The position numbers were made by a program, and so were the translations under genes. A stretch of DNA of 64,000 bases from Nemertoderma westbladi (Eukaryota; Xenacoelomorpha; Nemertodermatida; Nemertodermatidae): positions 62,001-126,000 of the forward strand of contig JAUCBJ010005393.1 in assembly GCA_032718475.1 (NCBI GenBank), given 5' to 3'. The notes under the pieces are model-generated. The model saw only the letters and a program-made list of their open reading frames with translations, did not search any database and was not told the origin of the DNA. The first letter of the stretch is position 1, and every line of letters begins with the position of its first letter. Below are positions 22,562 to 34,151 of this stretch, piece after piece.

Positions 22562-24211
22562 ATCTGCTATACGAGTTCACCAATATTATAATGAGTTTAT
22601 ATATTGTTAGGCGAGCGGGCGTCGCTGCCTATTTCTCCCTTGCCCCCGGACAGTATGAGATTCTCAGCGCCGATGTACCGCTGTCGCTATACTTTCGCCA
22701 ACGACGTAGCCGTACAACGACAATGATAACCGGCACAAGTCACTCAACTGTCCGTCCCAAAGGCTTAGATGTACTTCAGGTTTTCCTTGGAGAGTTAGGT
22801 TACTTTTACGATTACGACTAGCTACTGTAAACACACTTTAGCAGTAACATTCACCTATAAACTCACAAATACCATACAACTGGTCACAACTACGCACATT
22901 CGGGCCATTTGTCCGTTAGTCAATGCCTTCCAGAATGTCACTGTATTATTATGTATCCTTGGATACTAGTAGTGCGCTATTTATTCCCTATGCTATTCAA
23001 TGGGACAAGCTTTCTATTGTTCTTTTAACTCCATTCTAATTCTAGCGTGGTTGTTGCTATGGTGACATTATGCAAAGCTAGCGGTAGAATTAGGGTAATT
23101 CCAATGCATACAGATCTGGGATGTTATTTAATAGTAATTCTTTAATAGTCAATGTCCTGTTTTATACATGACTTTATGAATTTTATCGGCTATTGACTAT
23201 GTTTGGGAGACTTTCGCACACTCATATGCATAATAAGATAAATCTCCGCTCCCTTGATCTATTAATTAATGGAATTTTGGGAATGTTATAAATTGCGTAA
23301 AAATGGCAATTTATTAAATTCATTAAAAGGCATGAATTTAAATTTATTCCCTGAAATTTTATTATTTGATAATTAAATGGACATATTTTGATTCTAGAAC
23401 ATGTCTAGGGACACAAGATCCTTAATTCTATGACAATTGTCTTTTTTAAGAATATCGGTAAATGCTACGATATCTTAATTGACTAGAATTGTTGAAGGAT
23501 CTGAATTTCACAGATTTTGATTTATTAGATTTGCAAATATTAAATAATTAATATTTGAGATGGGCACCGATTTATTCCAGAACTTGTCTGGGGACGTTAA
23601 CCACTGATTCTAGAATTTGTCTTTCAAGTATATCGGTGGGTGCCGCGATATCTTAATCGACTAGAATTACAGATGGTCAAAGGGTTTAACAGATTTATTT
23701 TGCGTTATACGCTACTGTTAAAGGGACATCACGCTACTATATGTATTATTTAATATACGGTATGAGAGCAATATCGCACGAAGCAATGTCAGTGTGAAGA
23801 GGCAAGTCGTTTCCAAGGTCTACCCAGAGCTTGGTTTAGCCGAGACACGAGGATCTGAACTTTGCATTCCTAATACTCTGCCTACCAATAATACTTAAAT
23901 ATAGTAGTGGCTTTATTGTACTTTAATAAGTACGGACATTTCATCTTACTGTAGTTACGTATTTATAATAGAATACGGGCAGTAAGGAAAGAGAAAAAGA
24001 ATTATTTCTCGCCGTCGCACTAAATATAATATAAGTAATTACGTACGTAATAAACACGAATATATTGCACTATTCTACAAAATAATCGCTAAATAATATT
24101 CTACTAAATTAAATAAAACGATTATAATAAAATTACATAGTAATACATACATAAATATAAAATAATAAAATAATATAAAATAATAGAGTCACACGCCCAC
24201 TCCGAACGATA
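22562..24211 (-). other. pol-ORF3 spacer of BEL copy 2
   Basis: This 1.65-kb non-coding AT-rich spacer separates the pol stop from the third-ORF start. It contains two diverged direct repeats (about 23390-23490 and 23559-23670) and the strongly conserved block listed next. Such a spacer is where a subgenomic promoter or splice acceptor for the third ORF could lie. No gene is supported. Confidence 0.75.
23559..23926 (-). promoter_or_regulatory. Ultraconserved non-coding block between BEL copies
   Basis: Positions 23766-23926 (161 bp) are identical to 2320-2480 of copy 1, and 23559-23683 matches 2114-2237 with a single substitution. By contrast, a ~100-base stretch of the protease region differs at 13 positions between the same two copies. 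The left part has a dyad, gggcaccgat (23562) against atcggtgggtgcc (23632-23644). This suggests selection on an RNA structure or promoter, or local gene conversion. Confidence 0.7.
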
Positions 24212-27200
24212 TTAAGTTGGGGAGTCCCTAGATGTCGGTTGGATTAGGGAAGTGGTCGTGGGAAGAGTTTCTTGCCTTCCATAGTTTCCGGAGAGCTCTC
24301 TGTCTCTTTCCAGTAAACATAAACGACCCACTGGGCGATTGAGCTGTTGAGTCTCAAAGACTATCCCTGGTTTCTTAAAGTTCCGCCGCATGACGACGAG
24401 CTCTACTGATCGCACCAAACCATCGCTCGAGATATGAGTCTCGATGATACGTCCTGTTTGCCATCGCTTACGTGGGAGATCGGGGTCCACAATAAGCACC
24501 ATGTCTCCAGCGCTGACGTTTTCTTGCTGCGCAAACCACTTAGTTCGAAGTTGTAGAGTGGGCAGGTAATGTTTCTCGAAATGGTCAGCGAAACGACGGG
24601 ATAGCAACTGCATAAGTTGCCAGGTTCGACGGCAGTACTCGTCTCCGTCTGTGATCTCCGATCGTGGGAGCATGGCTACGGGTTTCTTCAGTAGAAAGTG
24701 CGCGGGTGTTAGCGCTTCCAGGGAATCCGGACTTGAAGAGACTGGCATAAGCGGTCTTTCGTTGAGATAGGCGGCGATTTCCTCCATTAACGTCCGCAAT
24801 AGTTCGTCGGTGAGATAAGCGCGACAAGGCACAATAAAGTGGAACGCAGTCTTCACGCTCCTAATCAATCTCTCCCAACTTCCTCCCCACCAAGGGGCGT
24901 CGGCGACGTTGAAGGTCCAGCTAGACGCTGTTATCCTTAGCTGATCGTCCACCTGTCTTTTGTTCCAGTCCTTTACGTAAGCTTGAATTTTGTTGTTGGC
25001 GCCAATGAAGTTCGTTCCCTTATCCGATCTCATCGTGTTACTGGTTCCGAAGCGAGCGATCTGTCGTCGTAAACTCAACACGAAGCTGTTGGTGGATAGA
25101 TCGTTTACCATATCGAGATGGATAGCTCTACAAGTCATACAAACGAAGATGACACACCATCTCTTGACTATAGTCCGGGCACGATATACTTCAATAGGGC
25201 CAAATAAATCCACACCGGTATTAGTAAAGGGTGGTTCATAGAAGCTTACTCTTTCCCTAGGTAATTCTGCCTCTCGCTGTGTTAAAGGCCTACTGAATGC
25301 TTTCCTACAGGGTATGCAGTTCCTAAGAACTTGGTTCAGAGCCCTATGGGGTTTATAAAAATAGTAGCGAGTTCGAATTTCGCTCAGAACTCGTTCTCTA
25401 CCAGCATGGTACAGCTTGCTATGAACATCTACAATTATCTTGATTTGTATGTCAAGATTTCTAATGAGTATGGGGAACTTAGTGTCAAAGGATAATGGGG
25501 CGTTGGTAAGCCTGCCTCCAACACGTATTAACCCATCTATCATGGTACTAGAGAAGCGATCCCTTAAGCGCATCTGCGGATTTCTTAACAACAGGAAATA
25601 CTTATCGGAATCCTCATAACATTGTAGAAGTCTCAGCATCTGTTTGTTGGTTTCATCATGCTCCTGGTAACTGATCTTCTCCTTTAGAAACCTGTCGGAT
25701 ATCTTGTATTGGGGAAGGTCTTTAACAACATGGACTCGTGCAGATGTTGATGGAGCATCATCACTATTGGTCTTTGTCCCGGAGTAACGATGATGAAAAC
25801 ATCGTTTCAGATAGGTGACAGCTTTACAGAGCCGATTCCAGGAACTGTAGTGACGTATCGCTCTCTGCAAGAGAGGTGAGAGTCCTTGCGAAATATCTGG
25901 TATTCCAGATTTCCAATCCTTGTCACGGATTTCCAAGACTTCTTTAGTCGTGGCGGTGGGTTTCTGATCCAAAGCATCCTCTCCGGAAGTAAATAATACA
26001 GATAGCAATAATACAACCGCAGGTTTAAACAACTTCGATTTACTCGCTCGAGTTTTGGGTTTAACTTTCTCCGCTCCCTTGGCCTGTCTGATCTCTGCTG
26101 TTGTGAGATGAGGAGGCCATTCTTCTTCTTCCCTGTAGAGAAAGTCGGGTCCTCCTAACCATTCGGGAGTATTTACCAATTCCTTTGGAGTCGCTCCTCG
26201 GGACGCGATGTCTGCTGGATTAATCGTTCCGGGGCAATGTCTCCATTGGTCCATCGTCGTGCGACTAAGTATGATGGCTACCCTGTTGGTAACGAAGACG
26301 CTGAACTGACAGACTTCATTGGTTATATACTCTAACACGAGTAAAGCGTCGGTCCAATAGACAGTTTTCTCTAATGGATAGTCAATCTGTTCTGTTACAT
26401 TCCGGCTGATGGCTGTAGCGTATAGAGCCGCTTTTAACTCCGCTCGAGGAACTTTCAACTTGTTGTTGATTAATGCCTTAGAAGTAACTAAGGCGACTTT
26501 GATTCCATCCGGAGTTTCCACTCTTAGATAGGCTACTATACCTATTCCCATATCGCTGGCGTCTCCAAACACATGGAGTTGATAGGAATACGTAGGGAGA
26601 ACATGACCAAAATATGAACGGGAAATTATAAAATCCTCGATAGCCGGCAGAGAATCTTCCCATTCCATCCACTTCTTCAATAATTCTCCCTTAAGTGGAT
26701 CGTCCCATGAGTGGTTTTCAAGCCACATTTGTTGTACCAAACTACGAGCAATCAATATAACTGGGCTAATAAATCCCAATGGATCGAAATAAGTGCTCAG
26801 TATACTTAAGCAAATCCGTTTGGTTCGAACTGGATTATCTCGCTGTTTTAGCTGGAAAAACAGGATATCTCGCTCTGTGTCCCATTTCAAGCCAAGTGTC
26901 TTGGTTTCTGGCAGATCATCTTTGATCAAATCGAGATCTTTCGCTCCTCGATCTTCCGCAGGGATCGACTCCAAAAACTCACGGGAGTTGCTGGTGAATT
27001 TCGTTAATCGAAACCCACCTCTTTTTAAGCACTCTACCGTTCCTTTAGCGACCTCAATGGCTTCCTCAACTGATGGAAGGGACTTCAGATTGTCGTCCAT
27101 ATATATGTCTCTCTTGATGTTGTCGATCACTTCCTTAGAGAAGGCCTCTCGGTTGTCCTCTGCAGTGGTACGCACTACCGAACAGGCGTTGGAAGGGCTT

Positions 27201-28852
27201 GAGATTATCCCAAAGGCCTGGATGGTCATCCAGTACTCCACCGGTTTCTGGTTGAGGTCTCCTTCGGGCCACCACAAAAATCGTAAACTATCTCGATCCC
27301 TATCTAACACCTTGACTTGTAAGAACATGCCTTCTATATCGGAGGCGAAAGCAATCGAATATTGTCTCAATCTTAAAAGAATTCCCAACAAAGATTGAAG
27401 CAAGTTGGGTCCGGGTAACAATTCAGAGTTAAGGGATTGACCCATGTAAAGAGCGGAGCCATCAAACACTACTCTCACTTCGTGTGGCTTACCGGGTTTA
27501 GGAACGTAATGGTGAGTTAAGTAATACGTTCTTTCAGTCACAGGTGTTTCTTCCGGTACTCTCTCCGCGTATCCCTTACTAATAAATTTCTCCAGCTGTG
27601 TTTGATACATTGCTTTAGCTGAAGAATTAGCCGTAAGGCATCGATGGAGTTGCGCGATTCTTTTTTCCGCCAAGGGTCTGTTATTGATGAACTTCGGTTC
27701 TTTCTTGCGGAAAGGTAGACCGACTTCATACCTACCTTGATCTTTGAGGAAACGTGTAGTTGTCTCTTGGATCTGCTTGGCCCTTTCCTCTTCCACCGAC
27801 AAGGCTTTATCGTAGGAATTGGGCTCTACCGCCTCTTGCGTAAAGAATCTTACGGCATGTTCATCTCGAGTCTTGGCATTGCAACGCTCAATGACGTCAT
27901 TTAACTCGTCGTTATAAGCTTCTCGTTCAGATGGATAGAGAAGTTGACATAAGTTAACTTGGTTTTGCCAAGCCTCGTTGTCCTTAAGGAGATCGATGGT
28001 ATTCTCCTCATCAAAAAGCTGGTGAACGTCGTCGTTATCTGAGGAGTATAGAATTCCCTCAGTTGAATCGTCTCCTTCACTAGTATCATCTTCCCATTCA
28101 CTCTCCTGGCAGACGCGCTCTTGCGGTAGTCTTTCTTTGAGTGTTCTACGGGAAGGGCCAGTAAAGTACCAACCTACTCTAGTTCTTACCGCATAGGTCT
28201 GTAGTGGCTGCGGTTGAGCAGGCCGTTTCTCTAATGTCTCCAGCGCCTCATGCGCGTTTTGGCCGATGAGTATTTGCACTCCAGGATAATCAGTCTGGAA
28301 TCGAGGTATGTTAAGATGTTGGATGCTCTCATCCTCGTCCCAATTATAAAGGTCTGCTTGAGTAGTAGCGAAGTTCTTTATAGCCACCATTTTCACTGAC
28401 CTTATGCTATGTTCTCCTAGTTCGTCCTGGGGGGTGGACAACGCTCCTACATAATAATCCGCTGTGATTGTAGATTTCCAAACTTGCATAATGCCGGACA
28501 TGTTGAGCTTAGTTTGGAACTTGGGTTGTCCAGCAAATATATCTTCGGCTAGCTCTTTGTCGATGAATGTTCCTGTGCTGCCGGAGTCTAGGAGGGCGTT
28601 CACTACATAACTCCGTTTAGGTCCGTGAACCCTTACCTGCACCACAGGAAACTCTCGGATCCCTACATTGGAAGATGGCTCTTTCCAAGATGGTTGTCGT
28701 TCAGAAGTAGTTAGAGTGAAGTCGTTGTCTGTATCCTTTTCATAGGTGAGTGCTCGATACACTGCGGTATTTATCATGTAACAGGATTCGTTTTCGTCGG
28801 AGAACTCGTCTGTATAGAATCCTTCCATCTCAGATTGATCAGTGTCGTTCAC
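24212..28852 (-). CDS. pol: BEL/Pao pol polyprotein (protease, RT, RNase H, integrase)
   Basis: This 1546-codon open frame continues the gag frame after a TGA at about 28901. Domains in order: aspartic protease with LLDSGSTGTFID (catalytic Asp at residue 89); reverse transcriptase from about residue 420 with RVVFDGSA and the catalytic YMDDN box at 584-588; RNase H with VFGDASDMGIGI and VPRAEL; a H2C2 integrase zinc finger ending CIPCRKAF; integrase core with GVDLFGP, SDKGTNFIGA (Asp about 1277) and WWGGSWERLI (Glu about 1327), a complete D,D,E triad; and a C-terminal DUF5641-like segment (GDMVLIVDPDLPRKRW). All catalytic residues I can check are present. The likely product matures from a Gag-Pol polyprotein, but in this copy the upstream gag frame is broken, so expression in cis is doubtful. 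Confidence 0.93.
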   Translation of the reverse strand: MNDTDQSEMEGFYTDEFSDENESCYMINTAVYRALTYEKDTDNDFTLTTSERQPSWKEPSSNVGIREFPVVQVRVHGPKRSYVVNALLDSGSTGTFIDKELAEDIFAGQPKFQTKLNMSGIMQVWKSTITADYYVGALSTPQDELGEHSIRSVKMVAIKNFATTQADLYNWDEDESIQHLNIPRFQTDYPGVQILIGQNAHEALETLEKRPAQPQPLQTYAVRTRVGWYFTGPSRRTLKERLPQERVCQESEWEDDTSEGDDSTEGILYSSDNDDVHQLFDEENTIDLLKDNEAWQNQVNLCQLLYPSEREAYNDELNDVIERCNAKTRDEHAVRFFTQEAVEPNSYDKALSVEEERAKQIQETTTRFLKDQGRYEVGLPFRKKEPKFINNRPLAEKRIAQLHRCLTANSSAKAMYQTQLEKFISKGYAERVPEETPVTERTYYLTHHYVPKPGKPHEVRVVFDGSALYMGQSLNSELLPGPNLLQSLLGILLRLRQYSIAFASDIEGMFLQVKVLDRDRDSLRFLWWPEGDLNQKPVEYWMTIQAFGIISSPSNACSVVRTTAEDNREAFSKEVIDNIKRDIYMDDNLKSLPSVEEAIEVAKGTVECLKRGGFRLTKFTSNSREFLESIPAEDRGAKDLDLIKDDLPETKTLGLKWDTERDILFFQLKQRDNPVRTKRICLSILSTYFDPLGFISPVILIARSLVQQMWLENHSWDDPLKGELLKKWMEWEDSLPAIEDFIISRSYFGHVLPTYSYQLHVFGDASDMGIGIVAYLRVETPDGIKVALVTSKALINNKLKVPRAELKAALYATAISRNVTEQIDYPLEKTVYWTDALLVLEYITNEVCQFSVFVTNRVAIILSRTTMDQWRHCPGTINPADIASRGATPKELVNTPEWLGGPDFLYREEEEWPPHLTTAEIRQAKGAEKVKPKTRASKSKLFKPAVVLLLSVLFTSGEDALDQKPTATTKEVLEIRDKDWKSGIPDISQGLSPLLQRAIRHYSSWNRLCKAVTYLKRCFHHRYSGTKTNSDDAPSTSARVHVVKDLPQYKISDRFLKEKISYQEHDETNKQMLRLLQCYEDSDKYFLLLRNPQMRLRDRFSSTMIDGLIRVGGRLTNAPLSFDTKFPILIRNLDIQIKIIVDVHSKLYHAGRERVLSEIRTRYYFYKPHRALNQVLRNCIPCRKAFSRPLTQREAELPRERVSFYEPPFTNTGVDLFGPIEVYRARTIVKRWCVIFVCMTCRAIHLDMVNDLSTNSFVLSLRRQIARFGTSNTMRSDKGTNFIGANNKIQAYVKDWNKRQVDDQLRITASSWTFNVADAPWWGGSWERLIRSVKTAFHFIVPCRAYLTDELLRTLMEEIAAYLNERPLMPVSSSPDSLEALTPAHFLLKKPVAMLPRSEITDGDEYCRRTWQLMQLLSRRFADHFEKHYLPTLQLRTKWFAQQENVSAGDMVLIVDPDLPRKRWQTGRIIETHISSDGLVRSVELVVMRRNFKKPGIVFETQQLNRPVGRLCLLERDRELSGNYGRQETLPTTTSLIQPTSRDSPT

Positions 28853-31800
28853 ATCACTGAATTGGACATGTAGCTCGGAATCACTTACCTGATTCGGACT
28901 ATTTCAATCGAATTCAGCGTGCAACAAGATATGATGTTTCGCACCACACTTTGCACACCTTATGTCAGAGAAACAGGTACGCCGTTGGTGTCCTTGTCTG
29001 AGGCAATTATAACATAACCGCTTATCCCACATGACTTCGCGTCTCTCCGTTAATGACTTCTTCAGGAATTCATCACACATATTCAAACAGTGGGTCCCGT
29101 CACACAGTGCACATTTCGGTTTGATGTTACTTACCTTATTTTGAGTCACATTGTGTACACTTGCCCTTTCTTCGGGCTTTCTCACCGGAATTCTCTTGGG
29201 AGACGTAGGAGGAGTTTTTCTTACCTGTTCTCTCCTGTCATTTGATCGAGACTTGAATTTACTCACCTGATCTTTAGGAATTTTATTTACGTAATAAGAT
29301 CTATCAGTGTCTTTCCCGCTATCTTCTCCTTGAGAAGTCTGGCTTTCGCCGTCATCTGTATAACACACTGGTGTTACCTTTCTCCTAGAGACGGGTTTTT
29401 CACTTACCTTGTTTTCCGGTGTCTTCTCCCTAGACAGTTTCAGGAGCTGTAATTTCACTTCTCCATCTAGGAATGACATGAGATCAGCCATGGTAGGGTC
29501 TCGTCGTTGTTGTTCCATCATATATAACACTTTCTTATCCCAGCGTGTACCTACTCCACCTTTCGGTAAAGTAGAAGCCACTGCTCTAATAACCATAGTG
29601 TTCTGATACTCATGAGACTTACCTAGCCAATCTAATTGTCTGCAGATCTCCTGGATCTCATCGGAAAACTCGATAATTCCGCTACTAATAAACTTTCGGG
29701 GCGCTACTAACTTTGCATACAAGTACCCAGCGATATTATTCCTATTACCATACCTGATGTTTAGTGTATCCCAAACTTGTCTTAATCCGTCTGGATGTCC
29801 AATAAACTTTAACGCCATTAACTTGGGAGATCCTTCCAAGCACTCGATGAGGTATCTAAGTTTTTCTCCATTAGATAGTACAGAGTTCTGTATGTTATCT
29901 TTGTAATATTCATTAAAAGGTAACCATTTCATCTCATCTCCATTGAATTTGACGATCTCTCCCACCTTTACCGCTTGCCGGGCTTCGGTTCTAGCCATTT
30001 GACGCGTAAAACTTTCTTGGGCCATCGTGTTATTTAATATCGAGTTATCGGTATATAAATTTCGCGGATTATGATCAGGTCTACAGGGAATGTCATTATC
30101 AACAGGTCTATAATTACCCTTAATAGGGTTTACTATAGGAGTTTCTACTTCGCTAGCAGTATATATGCGTGTAGGCTCCACACCTTGCACATGAGATACT
30201 TCAGACCTAACAGGTTGACACATTGTTACAGAGGGTGGTGGTATACCCTATTTACTATTATTTACTAATTTATCTCGTTCTAGCGCGATACTTTGCTGCA
30301 CTTCTTGCAACTCTAGCCTACTTTCCCTTACTGTGCCTTTGAATTGTTGAACTGTCTCCTGCATCTGTCCGAGCAGGAGATCCATCCCCCGTCGTCTCTC
30401 GTCCACCCATTCGACCGCCGAAGCGGGAGTCGCCAACGTTGTAGCGGGCGGACGAGGGACAACGGGCGACAAATCTGGAATATTTCGCTCGGGGTCCAGG
30501 ACCTGAACTGTCTCCTGGGCAGTTCTACTGGGCACAGGTAGCTTAGTGCTATGTAGAGGGAATTTAGAGGTGGCTTCAGGGAGCACAGGTGTGTCTATCA
30601 CCGAAGGGGTGATTTCAAGAACAGGCCTAATTATTTCAGGCTCATCTACTATAGTAGGGAGTCTTTCTATTTTAATTATTTGGTCTGTGGGCTCTGTACT
30701 ACCTAAGTTGGTGTTATTTAGTTGCTTCTAACAGCTGGAGGCAAATCAGGCAATTTCTGACGGTGGAATGTTCTTTTACGTCTGCTTAGACGAGATCTAT
30801 TTCCTTTGCCTTCAGTATCGGTGGTATCCCCTTCTTCAGATGATGTATATCCCTGTCTTTTGGGAGTAGATCGATTCATCATCTGCATATTACTAGCTGT
30901 TAACTGTTTACTGAAGTCGTCTTGCTTCTCTTGAAGATTTTCCAACTCCAGTTGGGCGATCTCTTCAGCCGCTCTCCGTTCTGCTTCCGCCACCGCTGCC
31001 GCTTTTGCCTCTGCCGCTGCCGCTTTTGCCTCTGCCGCTGCTTCTGCTGCTGCCGCTTTTGCCTCTGCCTCTGCTTTTGCTGCTGCCTTTCTGTCTTCTA
31101 TACGTTTTTTCCTTACTTGTTCTTCTTGTTCTCTAGCGATGCGGAGTTGTTCATCGAATTTAGCCTGGTTCGCAGCCCTCATTTCCACATCGATGGCATC
31201 CAACACAAGCTTGGTTCCTTCGCTATTAGGGCTAAGTCCATCTAACCTTCTCCTCAATTCGTCATCACCTAAAAAACGTTGATAGTCCGACAGATAGATG
31301 TCAATGGCATCCCTCTTATGCGGCTTCTCTGCCGTCGCTTCACTTTCCACTTGGGAAAAAGTAGCGTCTGTTGATTCTCCTTGGGTTGAGCGCTCCTCCA
31401 GCTGAGCTTTCCACTGAGCTGTTCCTTGAACTTGGCGACTCACCCGTTGAAACCAAGTCTTTACAGCAACTTGCAACGACGTGTCTTGTCTTCGTTTAGA
31501 AGCCTCCTCAAAGGCCGATAATATTAACCTGATTCGTAGAATTCTTTCTCTTACTTGATAAAGCAGCTGTCCCTGCTCTTGAGGTCCTTGAGGTTGTTGT
31601 AAAAGTTGTTTTTCTACTCGCTCCATAGAGCTGAAGAATCCCTGTGCGTATCCGGCTGCGGACCTCTTCCACACAGCTGGATCGATGGTTTCCTTGGCTA
31701 CTCCCATCCGGTGTATGTCTTCCCAGGCAGCTTCGGATAAATCAAACGGGAGTCCGGGTCCGGGGAAGTTCCATTGCGACTCGACCATGGACTTCAGTTC

Positions 31801-32262
31801 TTCCCTTGTGTATCCAGCATAACTATCTCTAGTTGAACGCTGGCTTCTCGCCCAATCGATCTGGTGTTCTTCCACAGCGATCAATAACCTAGTGAGTACG
31901 GCTGCAGGAAGGATGAGAAGGGGATCTGAATAAGCCTCATCCGTCATCCTTGCTCCGCGTTCGGGTGTCAGTTCTACCGTATCTTCACTACTGGAGCTGT
32001 CGGGCCGCTGAGAAATAAGTTCTTGGCTCGCGGGTTGTTGCTGTTCCGCTGCTTCTTGGTTCCGCTTGACCTGAGCTCGAGTGCCTATGACAGACCTACG
32101 ATGTTGGACCAGCCTAGGTTCTTTTATTACTACTGGAGGGATGACCTTCCTCACAGTGGGAGGTGAACTGAACTTACGACCAGACGGTTCTACGTCTCTA
32201 TCTGAGTCGCAGATAGTTACATCTAATAAACTGTCTGACAGGTTCTGCTTAGTATCAGACAT
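28853..32262 (-). pseudogene. gag: BEL copy 2 gag, interrupted by one frameshift and two stops
   Basis: This is the structural polyprotein of the element. From the start MSDTKQNLSDSLL at 32262 it shows an acidic/Gln-rich N-terminus, an alanine-rich coiled coil (residues about 384-446), a basic patch (RLSRRKRTFHRQK), a DUF1759-like segment (VKFNGDEMKWLPFNEYYKDN) and a CCHC cluster (CALCDGTH..., CYNCLRQGHQRRTC, CAKCGAKHH). The frame is broken three times relative to copy 1. A base is missing near 30726 (frame change, early stop at 30718). An in-frame TAG lies at about 30245-30247. A TGA at about 28904-28906 replaces the CGA Arg codon of copy 1. After the frameshift everything through pol is in one frame, so the ancestral form was a single gag-pol ORF. 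Confidence 0.9.
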
Positions 32263-32397
32263 GTTTATGTATACAGTTGAATGTCTACTGCTGTATTACA
32301 GTCTGAGCAAGTCTAGTAACTCAGTATTAACTGCTAGCCTAGTAATTAATTACCGGTACTGCCACTCAGTGTAGCGTGATATATATAATATATTAGA

Positions 32398-32643
32398 ATA
32401 CCGGTATGCTTATAGTATATATAACTATATAAGTATTATTACAGACTAGGTTTATCACAGAATACCGGTATAATTTTAGCACAAATATATATAAATATAT
32501 AATAGGCCTATCGGGAATACCGGTATACAGCTTACAGTTTGTAGTATATATAATTCTGGACTAGAATTAATTACAAGTACCGGTATAATTTCAGCCTAAA
32601 TTTATAGAAATAAAGATAATAGGCCTATCGTAAATACCGGTAT
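32398..32643. repeat. ATACCGGTAT palindrome cluster, BEL copy 2 leader
   Basis: ATACCGGTAT occurs at 32398, 32462, 32517 and 32634, with gtaccggtat at 32577. Order and spacing match copy 1, including the single gt variant inside the set, although the position of the variant differs (second of five in copy 1, fourth here). Confidence 0.8.
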
Positions 32644-33575
32644 ATCAATTATTTTAAATAATTGAATTTCTGTATTTTAGGGTTACTTGGTTACTTTACT
32701 TACTTTACTACCGCTATTTGAGCAGTAGACCAACTGATATGGAGACCTAATGGTTGTATGGTAGGCCTACTATTTATAAATCGTTAGATTTGATTTATAA
32801 TATATATATACCCGTTTTAATGGGTTTTGTCAATGTTTGAAATAAATGTTATTAGTTCTGGGGAGTAATCACTACACAAAGCGGTGCGCTTTCAGTGAAG
32901 TGTTACTTATAGGACACTAAAACAAATAATTCTAATTTACCTAAGTTACTTAATACTACAAATTACGTACAATTCGGGTGAGATTACAATCTCTAAATAA
33001 ACACAAAAATTTACAAAAAACACAAAATACGAATTTTTAGGGTAATTTTACAAGAAGTCTACAAACCAGCCTAACAAAGGGTTAGAATCTGGTTATTACA
33101 ACTGACAGGGTACTACGGTATTTGAAATAATAAGTAGTAGTAAGTACACTGCGTTGTCCAGATAGGAAAATACCACCGCCTGACGACCTATAGCCGTATC
33201 GCTACAGGTACTACGTTATGTATCACGGAGTGTTCCCACCTAGAAGTTAATAGAGCTAATCGAAAGTGCCTATCAACCACTTTACAACACGAATGTAATG
33301 CCTACACTAATTACTTTCGGAAAGCACTGTACACTAAACCCTAAATTAGGTACGAGTACTTGTATAACATATAATCTGTAGTTAAATATACTTGAACAGC
33401 TAAAAGAACCACGGCATCTGCTGGAGTGACCGATGCACAAAATCACCAGTCTTTACCTACGCCAAGCAGCCCGTGTAGTACCGGGGTTAATTTAACTATA
33501 GCGGTATGTATAACAAACACAATTACTGTAGGAACAAACTTGGGGAATGAATGTTGCGGATAATCGCATAAACTC

Positions 33576-34151
33576 TGAATAATAAATATTACGCTACGCG
33601 TACAAACTACTCAAACAAAATGCAGACCGAACACTGACAGACTACTATCAAGCCTAAACAAACTACGGTATATGCAGACTCCGAAATAATTAGGTAGTAT
33701 GCGTTCTAACCTAGTAGTACGACTTATTCTTTAGTTGGGGGTTTACCTTACAGCATTCGCTGCCCCTACTTCCTAACCGTTCTTTATCGGACAAGTGATC
33801 TACATACGCTGCTTTCCGTTCAGACCTAATAACAGCCAGACAACTATCCAGCCTACAAATTATCTAAATAAATATTATACGCTACCTGTACAGACTACAC
33901 AAACAAAGTACAGACTAAACGATGGCAGACTACTCTCAAGCCTAAATAAACTACAGGACATGCAGACTCCGAAATGATTAGGTAGTATGCGTTCTAACCC
34001 AGTAGTACGACTTATTCTTTAGACGGGGGTTTACCTTACAGCTTTGGCTGCCCCTACTTCCTAACCGTTCTTTATCGGACAGGTGACCTACACACACTGT
34101 AATCCGTTCAGACTTAACAGCAATCAGACAACAGCCCAGCCTACAAATTGT
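33576..34151. repeat. 288-bp direct tandem duplication in BEL copy 2 leader
   Basis: Two units start at about 33576 and 33864. They share 'gtagtatgcgttctaacc' and 'ggctgcccctacttcctaac' blocks. This is orthologous to 9864-10437 in copy 1. Confidence 0.75.

Noticed and set aside
23820-23870. tRNA-like internal promoter in the conserved block (GTTCAGATCC on the minus strand resembles a B box)
   Set aside because: Two mismatches to the B-box consensus, no convincing A box and no cloverleaf.
26793-27398. 201-codon plus-strand frame
   Set aside because: It lies antisense to the reverse transcriptase region of pol, which has all catalytic motifs on the minus strand.
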